NCBI RefSeq assembly: GCF_020782115.1
Contig: NZ_JAJGMW010000016.1
Coordinates: 1 to 64,000, forward strand
Direction: 5' to 3'
DNA length: 64,000 bases
Origin: Leeuwenhoekiella parthenopeia
Lineage (GTDB): Bacteria; Bacteroidota; Bacteroidia; Flavobacteriales; Flavobacteriaceae
In this document: positions 44,701 to 54,279 of the stretch, one piece after another
How the letters are laid out: each line of letters begins with the position of its first letter
How positions within the stretch are numbered: position 1 is the first letter of the stretch
Position numbers and translations under genes: made by a program
The notes under the pieces: model-generated
Database searches by the model: none
The model's input: the letters and a program-made list of their open reading frames with translations, nothing else
What the model was told of the DNA's origin: nothing

Positions 44701-47220
44701 ATGGCAAAAAATCTGGTAATTGTTGAGTCACCTGCGAAAGCAAAGACGATAGAAAAATTTTTAGGTAAGGAGTACAAGGTTGAAAGCAGCTTTGGTCATA
44801 TTGCCGATCTTCCTACCAAAGAACTTGGCGTAGATGTAGAGGGCGATTTTAAACCAAAATATACCGTTAACAAAGACAAGAAGGCTGTTGTAAAGAAGCT
44901 GAGGGATCTGGCTAATAAAGCAGAGACCGTATGGCTCGCGAGTGATGAGGACCGGGAAGGAGAGGCAATTGCCTGGCACCTCGCCGAAGAACTGAATCTC
45001 GACAAATCAAAGACAAAGCGCATTGTTTTTTCTGAAATTACCAAAAAGGCGATTTTAAAAGCGATAGAAAACCCAAGAGAAATTGACTACAATTTGGTTA
45101 ATGCGCAGCAGGCACGTCGTGTGTTAGACCGTTTGGTAGGCTACGAAATCTCTCCGGTTTTATGGCGAAAAGTAAAGGGCGGACTTTCGGCAGGACGGGT
45201 ACAATCGGTATCTGTGCGTCTTATTGTAGAGCGCGAGCGCGAAATACAGGCTTTTAATACCGAAGATTATTTTAGAGTAGATGCAGAGTTTGCAAATGCG
45301 GAAGGAAAAACTTTAAAAGCAAAGCTTCCGAAGAACCTGGATACCCGAAAAGAGGCAGAAGACTTTTTAAATGCGAACGCAAATGCAACCTTCAAGGTAG
45401 ATGCCTTAACGACCAAGCCGGCTAAAAAGGCACCGGCACCACCATTTACAACTTCAACCCTTCAGCAGGAAGCTGCACGTAAGTTGTATTTTTCGGTAAG
45501 TAAGACGATGACTCTGGCACAACGCTTATATGAGGCGGGTCTTATTACCTATATGAGAACCGATAGTGTCAATCTTTCGCAGGATGCCAAACAAGGTGCG
45601 GCTGATGAGATTGTTGCAGCATACGGTGAGAAATACCATAAGGAACGCAATTATAAAGGAAAGAGCAAAGGAGCTCAGGAAGCTCACGAGGCAATCAGAC
45701 CTACCGATTTTAGCAAACACAGTGTAAATATCGACCGGGATCAGGCGCGTTTGTACGAGTTGATCTGGAAACGGGCAATTGCCTCACAAATGAGCGAAGC
45801 CCGTCTGGAGCGTACTAACGTTCAGATTGCTTCTTCAAACCATCCGTCAAACTTCACAGCTAATGGCGAGGTAATTAAATTTGATGGATTTCTAAAAGTT
45901 TATCTGGAAGGTACCGATGATGAAGATCAGGAAGAAAGCGGGATCCTTCCGCCATTGCAAGAAGGAGAAGTGCTTGACAATCTGTGGATCACAGCAACAG
46001 AACGTTTTACAAGACCGCCGTATAGATACACTGAAGCTTCTTTGGTTAAAAAACTCGAAGAACTGGGTATAGGTCGTCCTTCTACTTACGCACCAACCAT
46101 TACCACCATTCAGAATAGAAAATATATCGAGAAAGGAAATGTAGAGGGGACCGAGCGCGAATACGATTTGCTAACGCTTAAAAACGGAAGCGTTAAGGCT
46201 AAAAAGTTGACCGAAAAAGTGGGTTCAGACAAAGGAAAACTGGTGCCTACCGATGTGGGGATGGTGGTAAATGACTTTTTGGTCAACCATTTTGAAAATA
46301 TTCTGGATTACAACTTTACGGCCAAGGTAGAGCAGGATTTTGATGAGATCGCCGAAGGTAATGAGGAGTGGACCAAGATGATGAGAGATTTCTACAAAGA
46401 TTTCCATCCTCAGGTAAAAGACGTGGCCGAAAATGCAGACCGTGAAGTAGGGGAGCGTGTTTTGGGTACAGATCCTAAAACAGGTAAACCGGTGAGTGTG
46501 CGTTTGGGTAAATACGGTGCGATGGTGCAGATAGGTTCTGTTGAAGATGACGAGAAACCGCAGTTTGCAGGTCTTTTGCCCGATCAGCAATTAGAAAGCA
46601 TCACCTTTGAAGAAGCGATGGATTTGTTTAAGCTTCCGCGGGATTTGGGTGAGTATGAGGGCGAAACCGTTGAGGTTAACAATGGCCGTTACGGACCTTA
46701 TGTGAAGTTCGGGAAAACTTTTGTTTCCCTGCCTAAAGGTCGCGACCCTATGGAAGTTGAGTATGACGAGGCTGTAAAATACATCAAAGAAAAGCAAAAG
46801 GCCGATGCGCCTATCTACGAATACGAAGATAAGCCTGTAACCAAAGGTGTGGGGCGTTTTGGGCCTTTCATCAAATGGAACAGTATTTTTATCAATGTCA
46901 ATAAAAAATACGATTTTGATAACCTTTCAGAGGATGATATCATAGAGCTTATTGAAGATAAAAAGCAAAAAGAGAAAGATAAAATCATTCACAACTTCAA
47001 GGAAGAAGGAATTCGGGTTGAAAAAGCCCGTTGGGGACGATCTAACATCATTAAGGGGAAAGTGAAGATCGAATTGCCTAAAACTGTTGATGCGGCAGAA
47101 CTTACGCTCGAAGAAGTAAAAGATATCATCGAGAAACAGGGGCCAAAACCCAAGAAAAAAGCTGCAAAAACAACAAAAAAGAAGACAACCCGTAAGAAGA
47201 CAACGGCAAAAAAGAAATAA
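44701..47220 (+). CDS. topA: DNA topoisomerase I
   Basis: TopA relaxes negative supercoils. The 839-residue protein has the Toprim domain (about 3-140, with LASDEDREGEAIAWHL), the type IA core with active-site Y284 in ITYMRTDSVNLS, and C-terminal repeats of the GRYGPYVKFGK and GRFGPFIKWNS type. These replace the four-cysteine zinc ribbons of E. coli TopA; in fact the protein has no cysteine at all. The last 25 residues are a lysine/threonine/alanine tail that should bind DNA. The arginase-like gene follows after three bases. Confidence 0.97.
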   Translation: MAKNLVIVESPAKAKTIEKFLGKEYKVESSFGHIADLPTKELGVDVEGDFKPKYTVNKDKKAVVKKLRDLANKAETVWLASDEDREGEAIAWHLAEELNLDKSKTKRIVFSEITKKAILKAIENPREIDYNLVNAQQARRVLDRLVGYEISPVLWRKVKGGLSAGRVQSVSVRLIVEREREIQAFNTEDYFRVDAEFANAEGKTLKAKLPKNLDTRKEAEDFLNANANATFKVDALTTKPAKKAPAPPFTTSTLQQEAARKLYFSVSKTMTLAQRLYEAGLITYMRTDSVNLSQDAKQGAADEIVAAYGEKYHKERNYKGKSKGAQEAHEAIRPTDFSKHSVNIDRDQARLYELIWKRAIASQMSEARLERTNVQIASSNHPSNFTANGEVIKFDGFLKVYLEGTDDEDQEESGILPPLQEGEVLDNLWITATERFTRPPYRYTEASLVKKLEELGIGRPSTYAPTITTIQNRKYIEKGNVEGTEREYDLLTLKNGSVKAKKLTEKVGSDKGKLVPTDVGMVVNDFLVNHFENILDYNFTAKVEQDFDEIAEGNEEWTKMMRDFYKDFHPQVKDVAENADREVGERVLGTDPKTGKPVSVRLGKYGAMVQIGSVEDDEKPQFAGLLPDQQLESITFEEAMDLFKLPRDLGEYEGETVEVNNGRYGPYVKFGKTFVSLPKGRDPMEVEYDEAVKYIKEKQKADAPIYEYEDKPVTKGVGRFGPFIKWNSIFINVNKKYDFDNLSEDDIIELIEDKKQKEKDKIIHNFKEEGIRVEKARWGRSNIIKGKVKIELPKTVDAAELTLEEVKDIIEKQGPKPKKKAAKTTKKKTTRKKTTAKKK

Positions 47221-47223
47221 TTC

Positions 47224-48390
47224 ATGGCATTTGAAAATTTGCTTCCGGTCTCTGATGCCCTTTTGGCACAGGCGGGCTTATTTAATGAACAGCGACTCTT
47301 CAATCAGCTTCAAATACATTCGCGGGAAGAGGGTTTGCCGGAACTAGAGGATCTTGATATCGTGATCATTGGGGTAAGAGAGCGCCGTGGTGCAATTGAA
47401 GAGCAGGAAGATTATCTTGATTTTTCAGCGGTGCGAAAAGCTTTTTATACTCTTTTCCCCGGAAACTGGCATTGTAAGGTTGGTGACCTGGGTGATCTGG
47501 ATGCCGGCGATCAGCTTTCAGATACCTATTACGCACTTAAAGAATTGATTAATGCCTGCGTTAAAAATGAAGTGATCCCCATTATTCTGGGCGGGAGCCA
47601 GGACTTGACCTACGCTTTATACCGCGCGTTTGATGATTTGGACCAGATGGTAAACCTGGTCAATGTAGACAGTCGTTTTGATTTGGGGAACAGCAGTTTG
47701 CCCATTACCCATCAATCGTATGTGGGCAAAATCATAGTTGATCAACCCTATAATCTGTTTAACTATTCTAACCTGGGTTATCAGACCTTTTTCAACAGCC
47801 AGGAAGAAATAGATTTGATGGAAAGGCTTTATTTTGATGCGTTTAGATTGGGTAATCTTACCGCAGATATCAGCAGGATTGAGCCTGTAATGCGAGATGC
47901 GGATATCGTGAGTTTTGACCTGTCGGCAATACAGGCAGATGTGCTTGGTTTTATGCACCCGCAGCAGAGTAATGGTTTTAATGGGCGGGAATCCTGTGCT
48001 ATCGCCCGTTACGCAGGCTTAAGTGACCGGGTGCGTGTTTTCGGGATTTTTGAGTATCAGTTAACCAGCGAAGCTACGGTGTCTGCGTCGCTTGTAGGTC
48101 AAATGATCTGGTACTTTGTAGAGGGTGTTAACTTCAGGATGAATGAATCACTTTCTAACCGGGATGAAGATTTTTTGCATTACACTGTCCCTGTTGAAGA
48201 TGAGATGCTTAGCTTTTATAAAAGCCGGAAGTCAGACCGCTGGTGGATTGAAATTCCATTTTTGGAAGGTGTTAATACTAAATTAAAAAGGCATACGTTA
48301 TTACCTTGCACTGAAGAAGATTACATAAACGCTTGTAATCAGGAGATTCCGGAGCGATGGTATAAAGCAAAGCTTAAGAATGAAATATAA
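47224..48390 (+). CDS. Arginase/formimidoylglutamase-fold protein with altered metal sites
   Basis: The 388-residue protein has the ureohydrolase fold order, but its three metal motifs differ from active enzymes. GGDHS is GGSQD (residues 123-127), DAHxD is DSRFD (149-153) and SxDxDxxDP is SFDLSAIQAD (230-239). Three of the six manganese ligands, two histidines and one aspartate, are thus replaced. Annotation pipelines may call it formimidoylglutamase, but a hydrolase working by the usual two-manganese mechanism is unlikely. It lies between topA and gldK. Its role is unknown; a structural or regulatory part in the gliding/T9SS locus is conceivable from position only. Confidence 0.8.
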   Translation: MAFENLLPVSDALLAQAGLFNEQRLFNQLQIHSREEGLPELEDLDIVIIGVRERRGAIEEQEDYLDFSAVRKAFYTLFPGNWHCKVGDLGDLDAGDQLSDTYYALKELINACVKNEVIPIILGGSQDLTYALYRAFDDLDQMVNLVNVDSRFDLGNSSLPITHQSYVGKIIVDQPYNLFNYSNLGYQTFFNSQEEIDLMERLYFDAFRLGNLTADISRIEPVMRDADIVSFDLSAIQADVLGFMHPQQSNGFNGRESCAIARYAGLSDRVRVFGIFEYQLTSEATVSASLVGQMIWYFVEGVNFRMNESLSNRDEDFLHYTVPVEDEMLSFYKSRKSDRWWIEIPFLEGVNTKLKRHTLLPCTEEDYINACNQEIPERWYKAKLKNEI

Positions 48391-48432
48391 TTAACAATTT
48401 ATTTAGATTTTCGGGTAATTTTCATGAAAAAA

Positions 48433-48463
48433 TTGCTTTTTAGCATTTTTATAGATAGGTTTA
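48433..48463 (+). promoter_or_regulatory. Candidate promoter of gldKLMN
   Basis: TTG (48433-48435), a 20-base spacer and TAGGTTTA (48456-48463, seven of eight matches to TAnnTTTG) lie 33 bases before the gldK ATG. The arrangement fits a Flavobacterium promoter. Confidence 0.45.
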
Positions 48464-48496
48464 CCGTCTCAAATCTAGATTTAACATAATTAACCT

Positions 48497-49870
48497 ATGA
48501 AGAAGTTTCTTGCAATTATTGCAATTGCGAGCTCGTTGATTGGTTGCGGTCGTAACGATCGCGGTGAGCTTGTTGGGGCAAAAGGCAAAAAGTGGAATCC
48601 TGAAAAGCCCTATGGGATGACTTTAGTGTCTGGAGGGGCTTACATTATGGGTAAAAGTGATGACGATATCGCCGCCATTAAAGATGCCCCTACCAAAACG
48701 GTTACCGTCCGCTCGTTCTACATGGATGAAACCGAAATTACCAATTCAGAATACAGACAGTTTGTGCAATGGGTACGGGATTCTGTTATCCGGGCACGTT
48801 TAGCTATCGAGGCTGATCTTATGGGTGAAACTCCGGGTAATGGTACCATAGGGGATTATGCTTTTATAGATTACGATCCAGATGACATGACCCCGTACGA
48901 GCAGTATATGTATGATAATTACTACAGTCTTAGCGATGATTACAGTGACCGTAAATTAAACTGGGACATTGATTTAATTGATGATCCAATGGATTATCCT
49001 GACGAATCCTATGTAATGGTTATGGATTCTATGTACATTCCTCTTGAAGAAGCATACAACGGTCAGCGTACCATTGATGTGGAGAAGCTGGTGTTTAAAT
49101 ACAAGTATTTGGATATTGAGGCTGCGGCCCGTAAAAAGAACGGTTCCAGAAAAGATTTTATAATTACCGAAGAGACTAAGATTTATCCTGATACTACGGT
49201 TTGGATTAAAGATTTTGCCTACTCCTATAATGAGCCTATGCACAACGATTACTTCTGGCATAGCGCTTATGATGACTATCCGGTTGTTGGTGTAAGCTGG
49301 CAACAGGCCAAGGCTTTTTGTCAATGGCGTACAGACAACAAAAACTCGTATAAAAAACAACGCGGGCAGGAGCTTGTAAACCGTTTCCGTCTGCCAAGTG
49401 AGGCAGAGTGGGAATATGCTGCTCGTGGAGGTCTCGAAGGTGCTACCTATCCTTGGGGTGGGCCTTATACCAAAAATGACCGGGGTTGTTTTATGGCAAA
49501 CTTTAAGCCGCTGCGAGGAGATTATGCTGCAGACCAGGCACTTTATACCGTAGAGGCCGACGCTTATGAGCCTAATGACTACGATTTATACAATATGGCG
49601 GGTAATGTTTCAGAATGGGTGGCTTCATCCTATGATCCTAACGCCTATGAATATGTTTCTACAATGAACCCAAACGTAAGCGATCCTCTTAATGCGCGAA
49701 AAGTGGTACGTGGCGGTTCCTGGAAAGATGTGGCTTACATGATTCAGGTAAGCACTCGTGATTATGAATATGCTGATTCAGCCCGAAGCTATATAGGCTT
49801 TAGAACGGTACAGGATTACCTTGGCGTTGATCAGGATGTAAATATGCGTAATGGTGCTTCGCGCCGCTAA
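48497..49870 (+). CDS. gldK: Gliding motility / T9SS lipoprotein GldK
   Basis: GldK forms, with GldN, the periplasmic ring below the outer membrane in the type IX secretion system. The 457-residue protein has a lipobox (SSLIGC, cysteine at 17) and a formylglycine-generating-enzyme (SUMF1) fold: GGAYIMGKSDDD and MDETEITNSEYRQFV at the start, then FRLPSEAEWEYAARGG, MAGNVSEWV and VRGGSW in the second half. The fold is split by an acidic, tyrosine-rich insertion at about 110-240. It is the first of four co-directed gld genes. Confidence 0.96.
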   Translation: MKKFLAIIAIASSLIGCGRNDRGELVGAKGKKWNPEKPYGMTLVSGGAYIMGKSDDDIAAIKDAPTKTVTVRSFYMDETEITNSEYRQFVQWVRDSVIRARLAIEADLMGETPGNGTIGDYAFIDYDPDDMTPYEQYMYDNYYSLSDDYSDRKLNWDIDLIDDPMDYPDESYVMVMDSMYIPLEEAYNGQRTIDVEKLVFKYKYLDIEAAARKKNGSRKDFIITEETKIYPDTTVWIKDFAYSYNEPMHNDYFWHSAYDDYPVVGVSWQQAKAFCQWRTDNKNSYKKQRGQELVNRFRLPSEAEWEYAARGGLEGATYPWGGPYTKNDRGCFMANFKPLRGDYAADQALYTVEADAYEPNDYDLYNMAGNVSEWVASSYDPNAYEYVSTMNPNVSDPLNARKVVRGGSWKDVAYMIQVSTRDYEYADSARSYIGFRTVQDYLGVDQDVNMRNGASRR

Positions 49871-49936
49871 TTAACCCTAAATATATTTCCCCAAATATAT
49901 CTTAACCTAATTTCACTTAACTAAAAATCTTTAAAA

Positions 49937-50587
49937 ATGGCAAGCGCTAAAACAAAAAAGAAATTATTAAACATGGCTTATGGCCTTGGTGCATCTGTTG
50001 TAATCCTGGGAGCATTATTTAAAATCTTACACTGGGAGTTAGGCCCCCTTAACGGTGGTACCCTTCTGGCGATAGGTCTTATTACTGAAGCTCTGATTTT
50101 TGCCTTATCGGCTTTTGAACCCGTCGATGATGAGTTAGACTGGTCTTTGGTGTATCCTGAATTAAAGGGAGAACTTGCAGTAGAAAAGCCTAAGAAGAAA
50201 GAAGAATTTACAGAAGCAAAAGGTTTATTGTCTGAAAAGCTTGATGCGATGCTTAAAGAAGCGCGTATAGATGCAGAATTGATGAGCAGTCTGGGTACCA
50301 GTATCCGTAGTTTTGAAGGTGCTGCAAAAGGTATGGCTCCAACTGCAGAAGCTATGAACTCTACTAAAAAATACAGTCAGGAGATGGCACTTGCTGCTGC
50401 TCAGATGGAGTCTTTGAACAGTCTCTATAAAGTTCAGGTAGAAACTGCCGGACGTCAGGCTGAAATTAACAACGAAGTGGCTAATAACGCCGGTAAGTTG
50501 AAAGAACAAATGGAAAGTTTAGCAACCAACCTGTCCTCTCTTAATGGTGTGTATGGTGGTATGTTGTCTGCAATGAGCAAAAGATAA
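49937..50587 (+). CDS. gldL: T9SS / gliding motor protein GldL
   Basis: GldL is the inner-membrane stator that with GldM converts proton-motive force to rotation. The 216-residue protein has two membrane helices (about 15-31 and 40-59) and a long cytoplasmic coiled-coil tail. The membrane glutamate essential in Flavobacterium johnsoniae has its counterpart at E51 in LITEALIFAL. Segment FKILHWELG precedes helix two. It follows gldK after 66 bases. Confidence 0.96.
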   Translation: MASAKTKKKLLNMAYGLGASVVILGALFKILHWELGPLNGGTLLAIGLITEALIFALSAFEPVDDELDWSLVYPELKGELAVEKPKKKEEFTEAKGLLSEKLDAMLKEARIDAELMSSLGTSIRSFEGAAKGMAPTAEAMNSTKKYSQEMALAAAQMESLNSLYKVQVETAGRQAEINNEVANNAGKLKEQMESLATNLSSLNGVYGGMLSAMSKR

Positions 50588-50630
50588 CTGAATTAGTTAA
50601 ATTCATTTAATTCAGTAGAAAACTAGCACT

Positions 50631-52163
50631 ATGGCAGGAGGAAAACAAACCCCAAGACAGAAGATGATTAATTTGATGTATCTCGTGTTTATCGCGATGC
50701 TTGCATTAAATATGTCAAAGGAGGTGCTTTCAGCATTTGGTCTACTTAATGATAAGATAGCCGAAGCGAATGTCACTTCAGAACAAAGAAACCAGGCTTT
50801 TATGGCCGGTTTGGCTGAAAAAGCCTCAGAACAACCCGCTAAATACGGGCCTATTCAGGAGAAAGCAAAAAAAGTAAGCGAGCTTTCTGCAGATTTAGAT
50901 GGTTATATCGCCAATCTAAAATCAGAAATGGTAGCGACTCTTGAAGATCCTAAAGACTATGAGACTCAGGATAAAACAGACTTTTTAGATCAGCGATTTT
51001 TTCAGGGTGATCAATTAAGCGCAGAAGGTGAAGCCTTCAAAGCGAAGATTGAAAACTTTAGAAATGAAATGATTGCATTAACTGAAAAGGATTATCCGGC
51101 TATAGCTGAAGAGATCAAACAAAAATTTGAGACCAGTCCTGTAGAAAACCGCGACGGTAAAGAGGTAGAATGGTTGAGCTATAATTTTGAAGGCTTCCCA
51201 ATGATTGCTTCAAGAACCAAGCTTACTCAAATGCAAGCTGATATTAAGACCACTCAAAGTGAACTCTTATCGGCTATGCTTGCCGGTGAGCAGGCAGCTC
51301 AACTATCTATGAAAAACTATCAGGCTATTGTGATTCCAGATAAGAGCGCTTTTTTCTCAAGTGAAAACTTTAAAGGAAAAGTGGTTTTGGGTCGTTATGA
51401 CAATACCTTGAATTTTGAAAAGGTTATTATAAACGGAAAAGAAGTTAAGGCATCAGCGGGAGAGGTTAGTCTGGAGTTTCCGGCAGGAGCCGTTGGTGAG
51501 CGTAAAATTGAAGGAGAGCTTCAGTTTAAAGAAGGAGATGAAATTGTGACTATACCTATTTCAGATACCTACGCAGTAATTAATAAGCCCAACTCGGCAA
51601 CCATTTCTGCCGATAAAATGAACGTGGTATATCGTGGGGTTGATAACCCGATGACCATTAGTTTTGCAGGAGTGGCTGATAACAATGTTTCGGCAAGCGC
51701 TCCGGGTCTTTCAAAAGGATCAGGAAGCAGTTATGTTATGAGACCCGGTCAGGGACGTGAAGTTACCATTAGTGTTTCCGGTACTATGGCTGACGGAACT
51801 AAAGTAAGTGACTCTAAGCAATTCCGTATTAAAGATATTCCAAACCCGATAGGAACGGTTCGTGGAGAAGACGGTATACTAAAAATGCAACGTAATTCGT
51901 TAGAAATTTCAGAAGTAGGTGCAGCCTTACCTGATTTTGACTTTGAGTTAGGTTTGCGTGTTACCGGTTTCAAATTTAACGTTCCCGGGCAGCCTACCGT
52001 ACAGGTAAGTGGGAACAGACTAGACTCGCGTGCAAAAGATGTATTACGCAGAGCGCAACGCGGGGAAACGGTACAAATATTTGATATCGATGCTCAGATT
52101 TCAGGCAACAGCAGTTACAGACTTAAAAAAGTGTCGCCTGTATTGATTGAGCTTACCAATTAA
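50631..52163 (+). CDS. gldM: T9SS / gliding motor protein GldM
   Basis: GldM is anchored by one helix (about 15-33) within the GldL ring and spans the periplasm to GldKN. The 510-residue protein begins with AGGKQTPRQKMINLMYLVF, typical of GldM/PorM, followed by a helical D1 region and beta-rich D2-D4 domains ending in SGNSSYRLKKVSPVLIEL. Family length is about 510-520. Confidence 0.96.
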   Translation: MAGGKQTPRQKMINLMYLVFIAMLALNMSKEVLSAFGLLNDKIAEANVTSEQRNQAFMAGLAEKASEQPAKYGPIQEKAKKVSELSADLDGYIANLKSEMVATLEDPKDYETQDKTDFLDQRFFQGDQLSAEGEAFKAKIENFRNEMIALTEKDYPAIAEEIKQKFETSPVENRDGKEVEWLSYNFEGFPMIASRTKLTQMQADIKTTQSELLSAMLAGEQAAQLSMKNYQAIVIPDKSAFFSSENFKGKVVLGRYDNTLNFEKVIINGKEVKASAGEVSLEFPAGAVGERKIEGELQFKEGDEIVTIPISDTYAVINKPNSATISADKMNVVYRGVDNPMTISFAGVADNNVSASAPGLSKGSGSSYVMRPGQGREVTISVSGTMADGTKVSDSKQFRIKDIPNPIGTVRGEDGILKMQRNSLEISEVGAALPDFDFELGLRVTGFKFNVPGQPTVQVSGNRLDSRAKDVLRRAQRGETVQIFDIDAQISGNSSYRLKKVSPVLIELTN

Positions 52164-52168
52164 AAGAA

Positions 52169-53065
52169 ATGATTATGAGAGGCCAGAAGCTATTAACACT
52201 TGTTTTGTGTTTGATGACCGGAGGTTTGAGTATGTATGCTCAGACTAACATTCTCAATGCAAAAATGCCCGGTGAGATGTTTGAAAAGACCGAAGGGCAA
52301 CGGGAGTTGGATAACGACAAACCCCTTCCTTACGGGTATGTGGATAGTCGTGATGTGCTTTGGGGTAAAAACACGTGGGAGATCGTTGATCTTGATGAGC
52401 GCATTAACTTTCCGCTGTATTATCCTATAGATACCAATAATATTGGTTCTGACCGCAGGCCCTTATATGATGTTTTGGTAAAAAATGCCCGGGAAGGAAA
52501 ACTGGATATTTACGCAGATTCGTATTTCAATCAAAAAATCGCTTTAGAAGATATCTCAGCGGCTTTATCGAGAGTAGATACCACAGATTTAGGTATTGAG
52601 CAAATCAATGCCGGCTATGAGGTAGACGAGCAATATATAGATCGTCGTGATATTTCTGCTGCTGATATCGAGCAATATTGGATAAGGGGATACTGGTATT
52701 TTGACAAGCGTCAGGGAGAATTGAAGTACCGTCTTATAGGTATTGCACCCGTCGCTCCTGATGTAAACTTTATTGATGAGGAAGATCCGGTGATGGTGCC
52801 TTTATTCTGGGTGTGGTATCCTACGGCGCGTGAAATTCTTCACGAGGCCAAGGTATTTAACCCTCAGAACTCAGCTCAGCCTTTGTCTTTTGATCATTTG
52901 CTGAATTCAAGACGTTTTAACGGCGTTATTTATCAGGTAGATAACATCCAGGGAGATCGGGAAGTGAAAGAGTATATCGCAGACAACGCAATGATGCAGC
53001 TTCTGGAGTCTCAACGCATTAAAGAGCAAATCCGCAATTTTGAAATTGATATGTGGAATTACTAA
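52169..53065 (+). CDS. gldN: T9SS / gliding protein GldN
   Basis: GldN pairs with GldK in the periplasmic ring of the type IX secretion system. The 298-residue protein has a signal peptide (residues 3-24, cleaved near MYAQ) and the GldN/PorN core with VLWGKNTWEIVDLDERINFPL and FWVWYPTAREILHEAKVFN. ATG codons at 52169 and 52175 are both possible. It follows gldM after five bases and is ended by a strong terminator. Confidence 0.96.
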   Translation: MIMRGQKLLTLVLCLMTGGLSMYAQTNILNAKMPGEMFEKTEGQRELDNDKPLPYGYVDSRDVLWGKNTWEIVDLDERINFPLYYPIDTNNIGSDRRPLYDVLVKNAREGKLDIYADSYFNQKIALEDISAALSRVDTTDLGIEQINAGYEVDEQYIDRRDISAADIEQYWIRGYWYFDKRQGELKYRLIGIAPVAPDVNFIDEEDPVMVPLFWVWYPTAREILHEAKVFNPQNSAQPLSFDHLLNSRRFNGVIYQVDNIQGDREVKEYIADNAMMQLLESQRIKEQIRNFEIDMWNY

Positions 53066-53088
53066 ATGTAAATTCTCTAAAATCTTGA

Positions 53089-53115
53089 AAACGCCTTTTT
53101 ATAAGGCGTTTTTTT
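53089..53115 (+). terminator. Terminator of gldKLMN
   Basis: A perfect AACGCCTT/AAGGCGTT stem (53090-53110) with loop TTTAT and a following T run lies 24 bases after the gldN stop. Confidence 0.9.
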
Positions 53116-53226
53116 ATGGGTATAGCTAAGGTCAGATCAGACTGGGTTGCGTTCTCAGCTAGTGCGGGATGTTATTCCTACTGAATTTTTATTCTTTTAA
53201 TGAGAGGTTTGTTTACTTTGTAACCT

Positions 53227-54279
53227 ATGAAGACGGTTGATTATATAGTTGTAGGTTTTGGTCTGGCAGGTATGGCTTTTTGCGATCAGCTGGAGCGGCA
53301 TGATAAGACTTTTGTTGTGGTAGATGGGCGTTTTCCTTCGGCTAGTAGAGTGGCAGCAGGACTCATCAATCCGGTTATACTAAAGCGCTATACTATTCCC
53401 TGGAAAGGTGAGGAGCAATTTGATCTGGCTCTTGATTTTTTTAATAGCGTAGCAGCCCGTCTCGATCTGGAAGCTGTTGATTATATGCCTGTGCATAAAT
53501 TATTCGCTTCGGCAGAAGATCAGAATAATTGGTTTGAAGCTTCAGATAAACCCGTTCTTAACCGGTTTTTAAGCGATGTCTTGCTCAAGGATACTCATCT
53601 GGTGCACACGCCCTACGGTAAAGGTCAGGTTCTTGAAAGCGTGCGTATTCAAATTAACAGGTTGCTTGATGCCTATGCTGAAAGATTAAAGACTGAGGAG
53701 TGCTACATCGAGACTGGTTTTGATTATGACAATCTAATAATTAAAGATCAATACGGCATTGAGTATGGTGATATTGCAGCCAAACAGATCGTGTTTGCCG
53801 AAGGTTTTGGGCTTAAAAACAATCCGTATTTTAATAAACTTCCGCTTGTGGGAAACAAAGGGGAGTATTTGATCATCAAAGCACCAAAGCTTCAATTGGA
53901 GCAGGCATTGAAATCTACTTTTTTTATCATTCCGCTAGGTGATGATTTGTATAAGGTAGGGGCCACGTTTAACTGGAATGACAAAGATGCCTTGCCTTCG
54001 TTAGAATCACGCGGGGAACTGGAGGCTTATTTGGCCAAAATACTGAAGTGCGATTACGAAGTTGTCGATCAGCAGGCCGGAGTGCGTCCTACTACGGGAG
54101 ATCGAAGGCCTCTTTTGGGCAGGCATCCACAACATCCACAACTTGTTTTGCTAAACGGTCTTGGTACCCGCGGAACTATGATGGCGCCTTATCTGGCCCG
54201 CCTGCTTTATGAACATTTAGAAAGCGGGATTCCGCTTGATGATACAGTTTCTATCTCGCGTTTCCCTAAGAAGTTTTAG
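53227..54279 (+). CDS. FAD-dependent oxidoreductase (DAO family)
   Basis: The 350-residue cytoplasmic flavoprotein starts with the Rossmann dinucleotide motif VGFGLAGMAFCDQL (residues 8-21), followed by VVVDGRFPSASRVAAGLINPV, and has the C-terminal FAD segment GVRPTTGDRRPLLG with GLGTRGTMMAPYLA. This is the D-amino-acid-oxidase/ThiO/MnmC-like fold. The substrate is not identifiable: no MnmC methyltransferase half is attached and no thiamine genes are near. A TTACTTTG box (seven of eight) lies eight bases before the ATG, so the transcript may be almost leaderless. The 3' end overlaps the convergent DUF983 gene by 14 bases. Confidence 0.85.
   Translation: MKTVDYIVVGFGLAGMAFCDQLERHDKTFVVVDGRFPSASRVAAGLINPVILKRYTIPWKGEEQFDLALDFFNSVAARLDLEAVDYMPVHKLFASAEDQNNWFEASDKPVLNRFLSDVLLKDTHLVHTPYGKGQVLESVRIQINRLLDAYAERLKTEECYIETGFDYDNLIIKDQYGIEYGDIAAKQIVFAEGFGLKNNPYFNKLPLVGNKGEYLIIKAPKLQLEQALKSTFFIIPLGDDLYKVGATFNWNDKDALPSLESRGELEAYLAKILKCDYEVVDQQAGVRPTTGDRRPLLGRHPQHPQLVLLNGLGTRGTMMAPYLARLLYEHLESGIPLDDTVSISRFPKKF

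Noticed and set aside
47224-48390. Active formimidoylglutamase of a histidine-degradation pathway
   Set aside because: Three metal ligands are replaced and no hut genes are near, so the enzymatic label is not supported.
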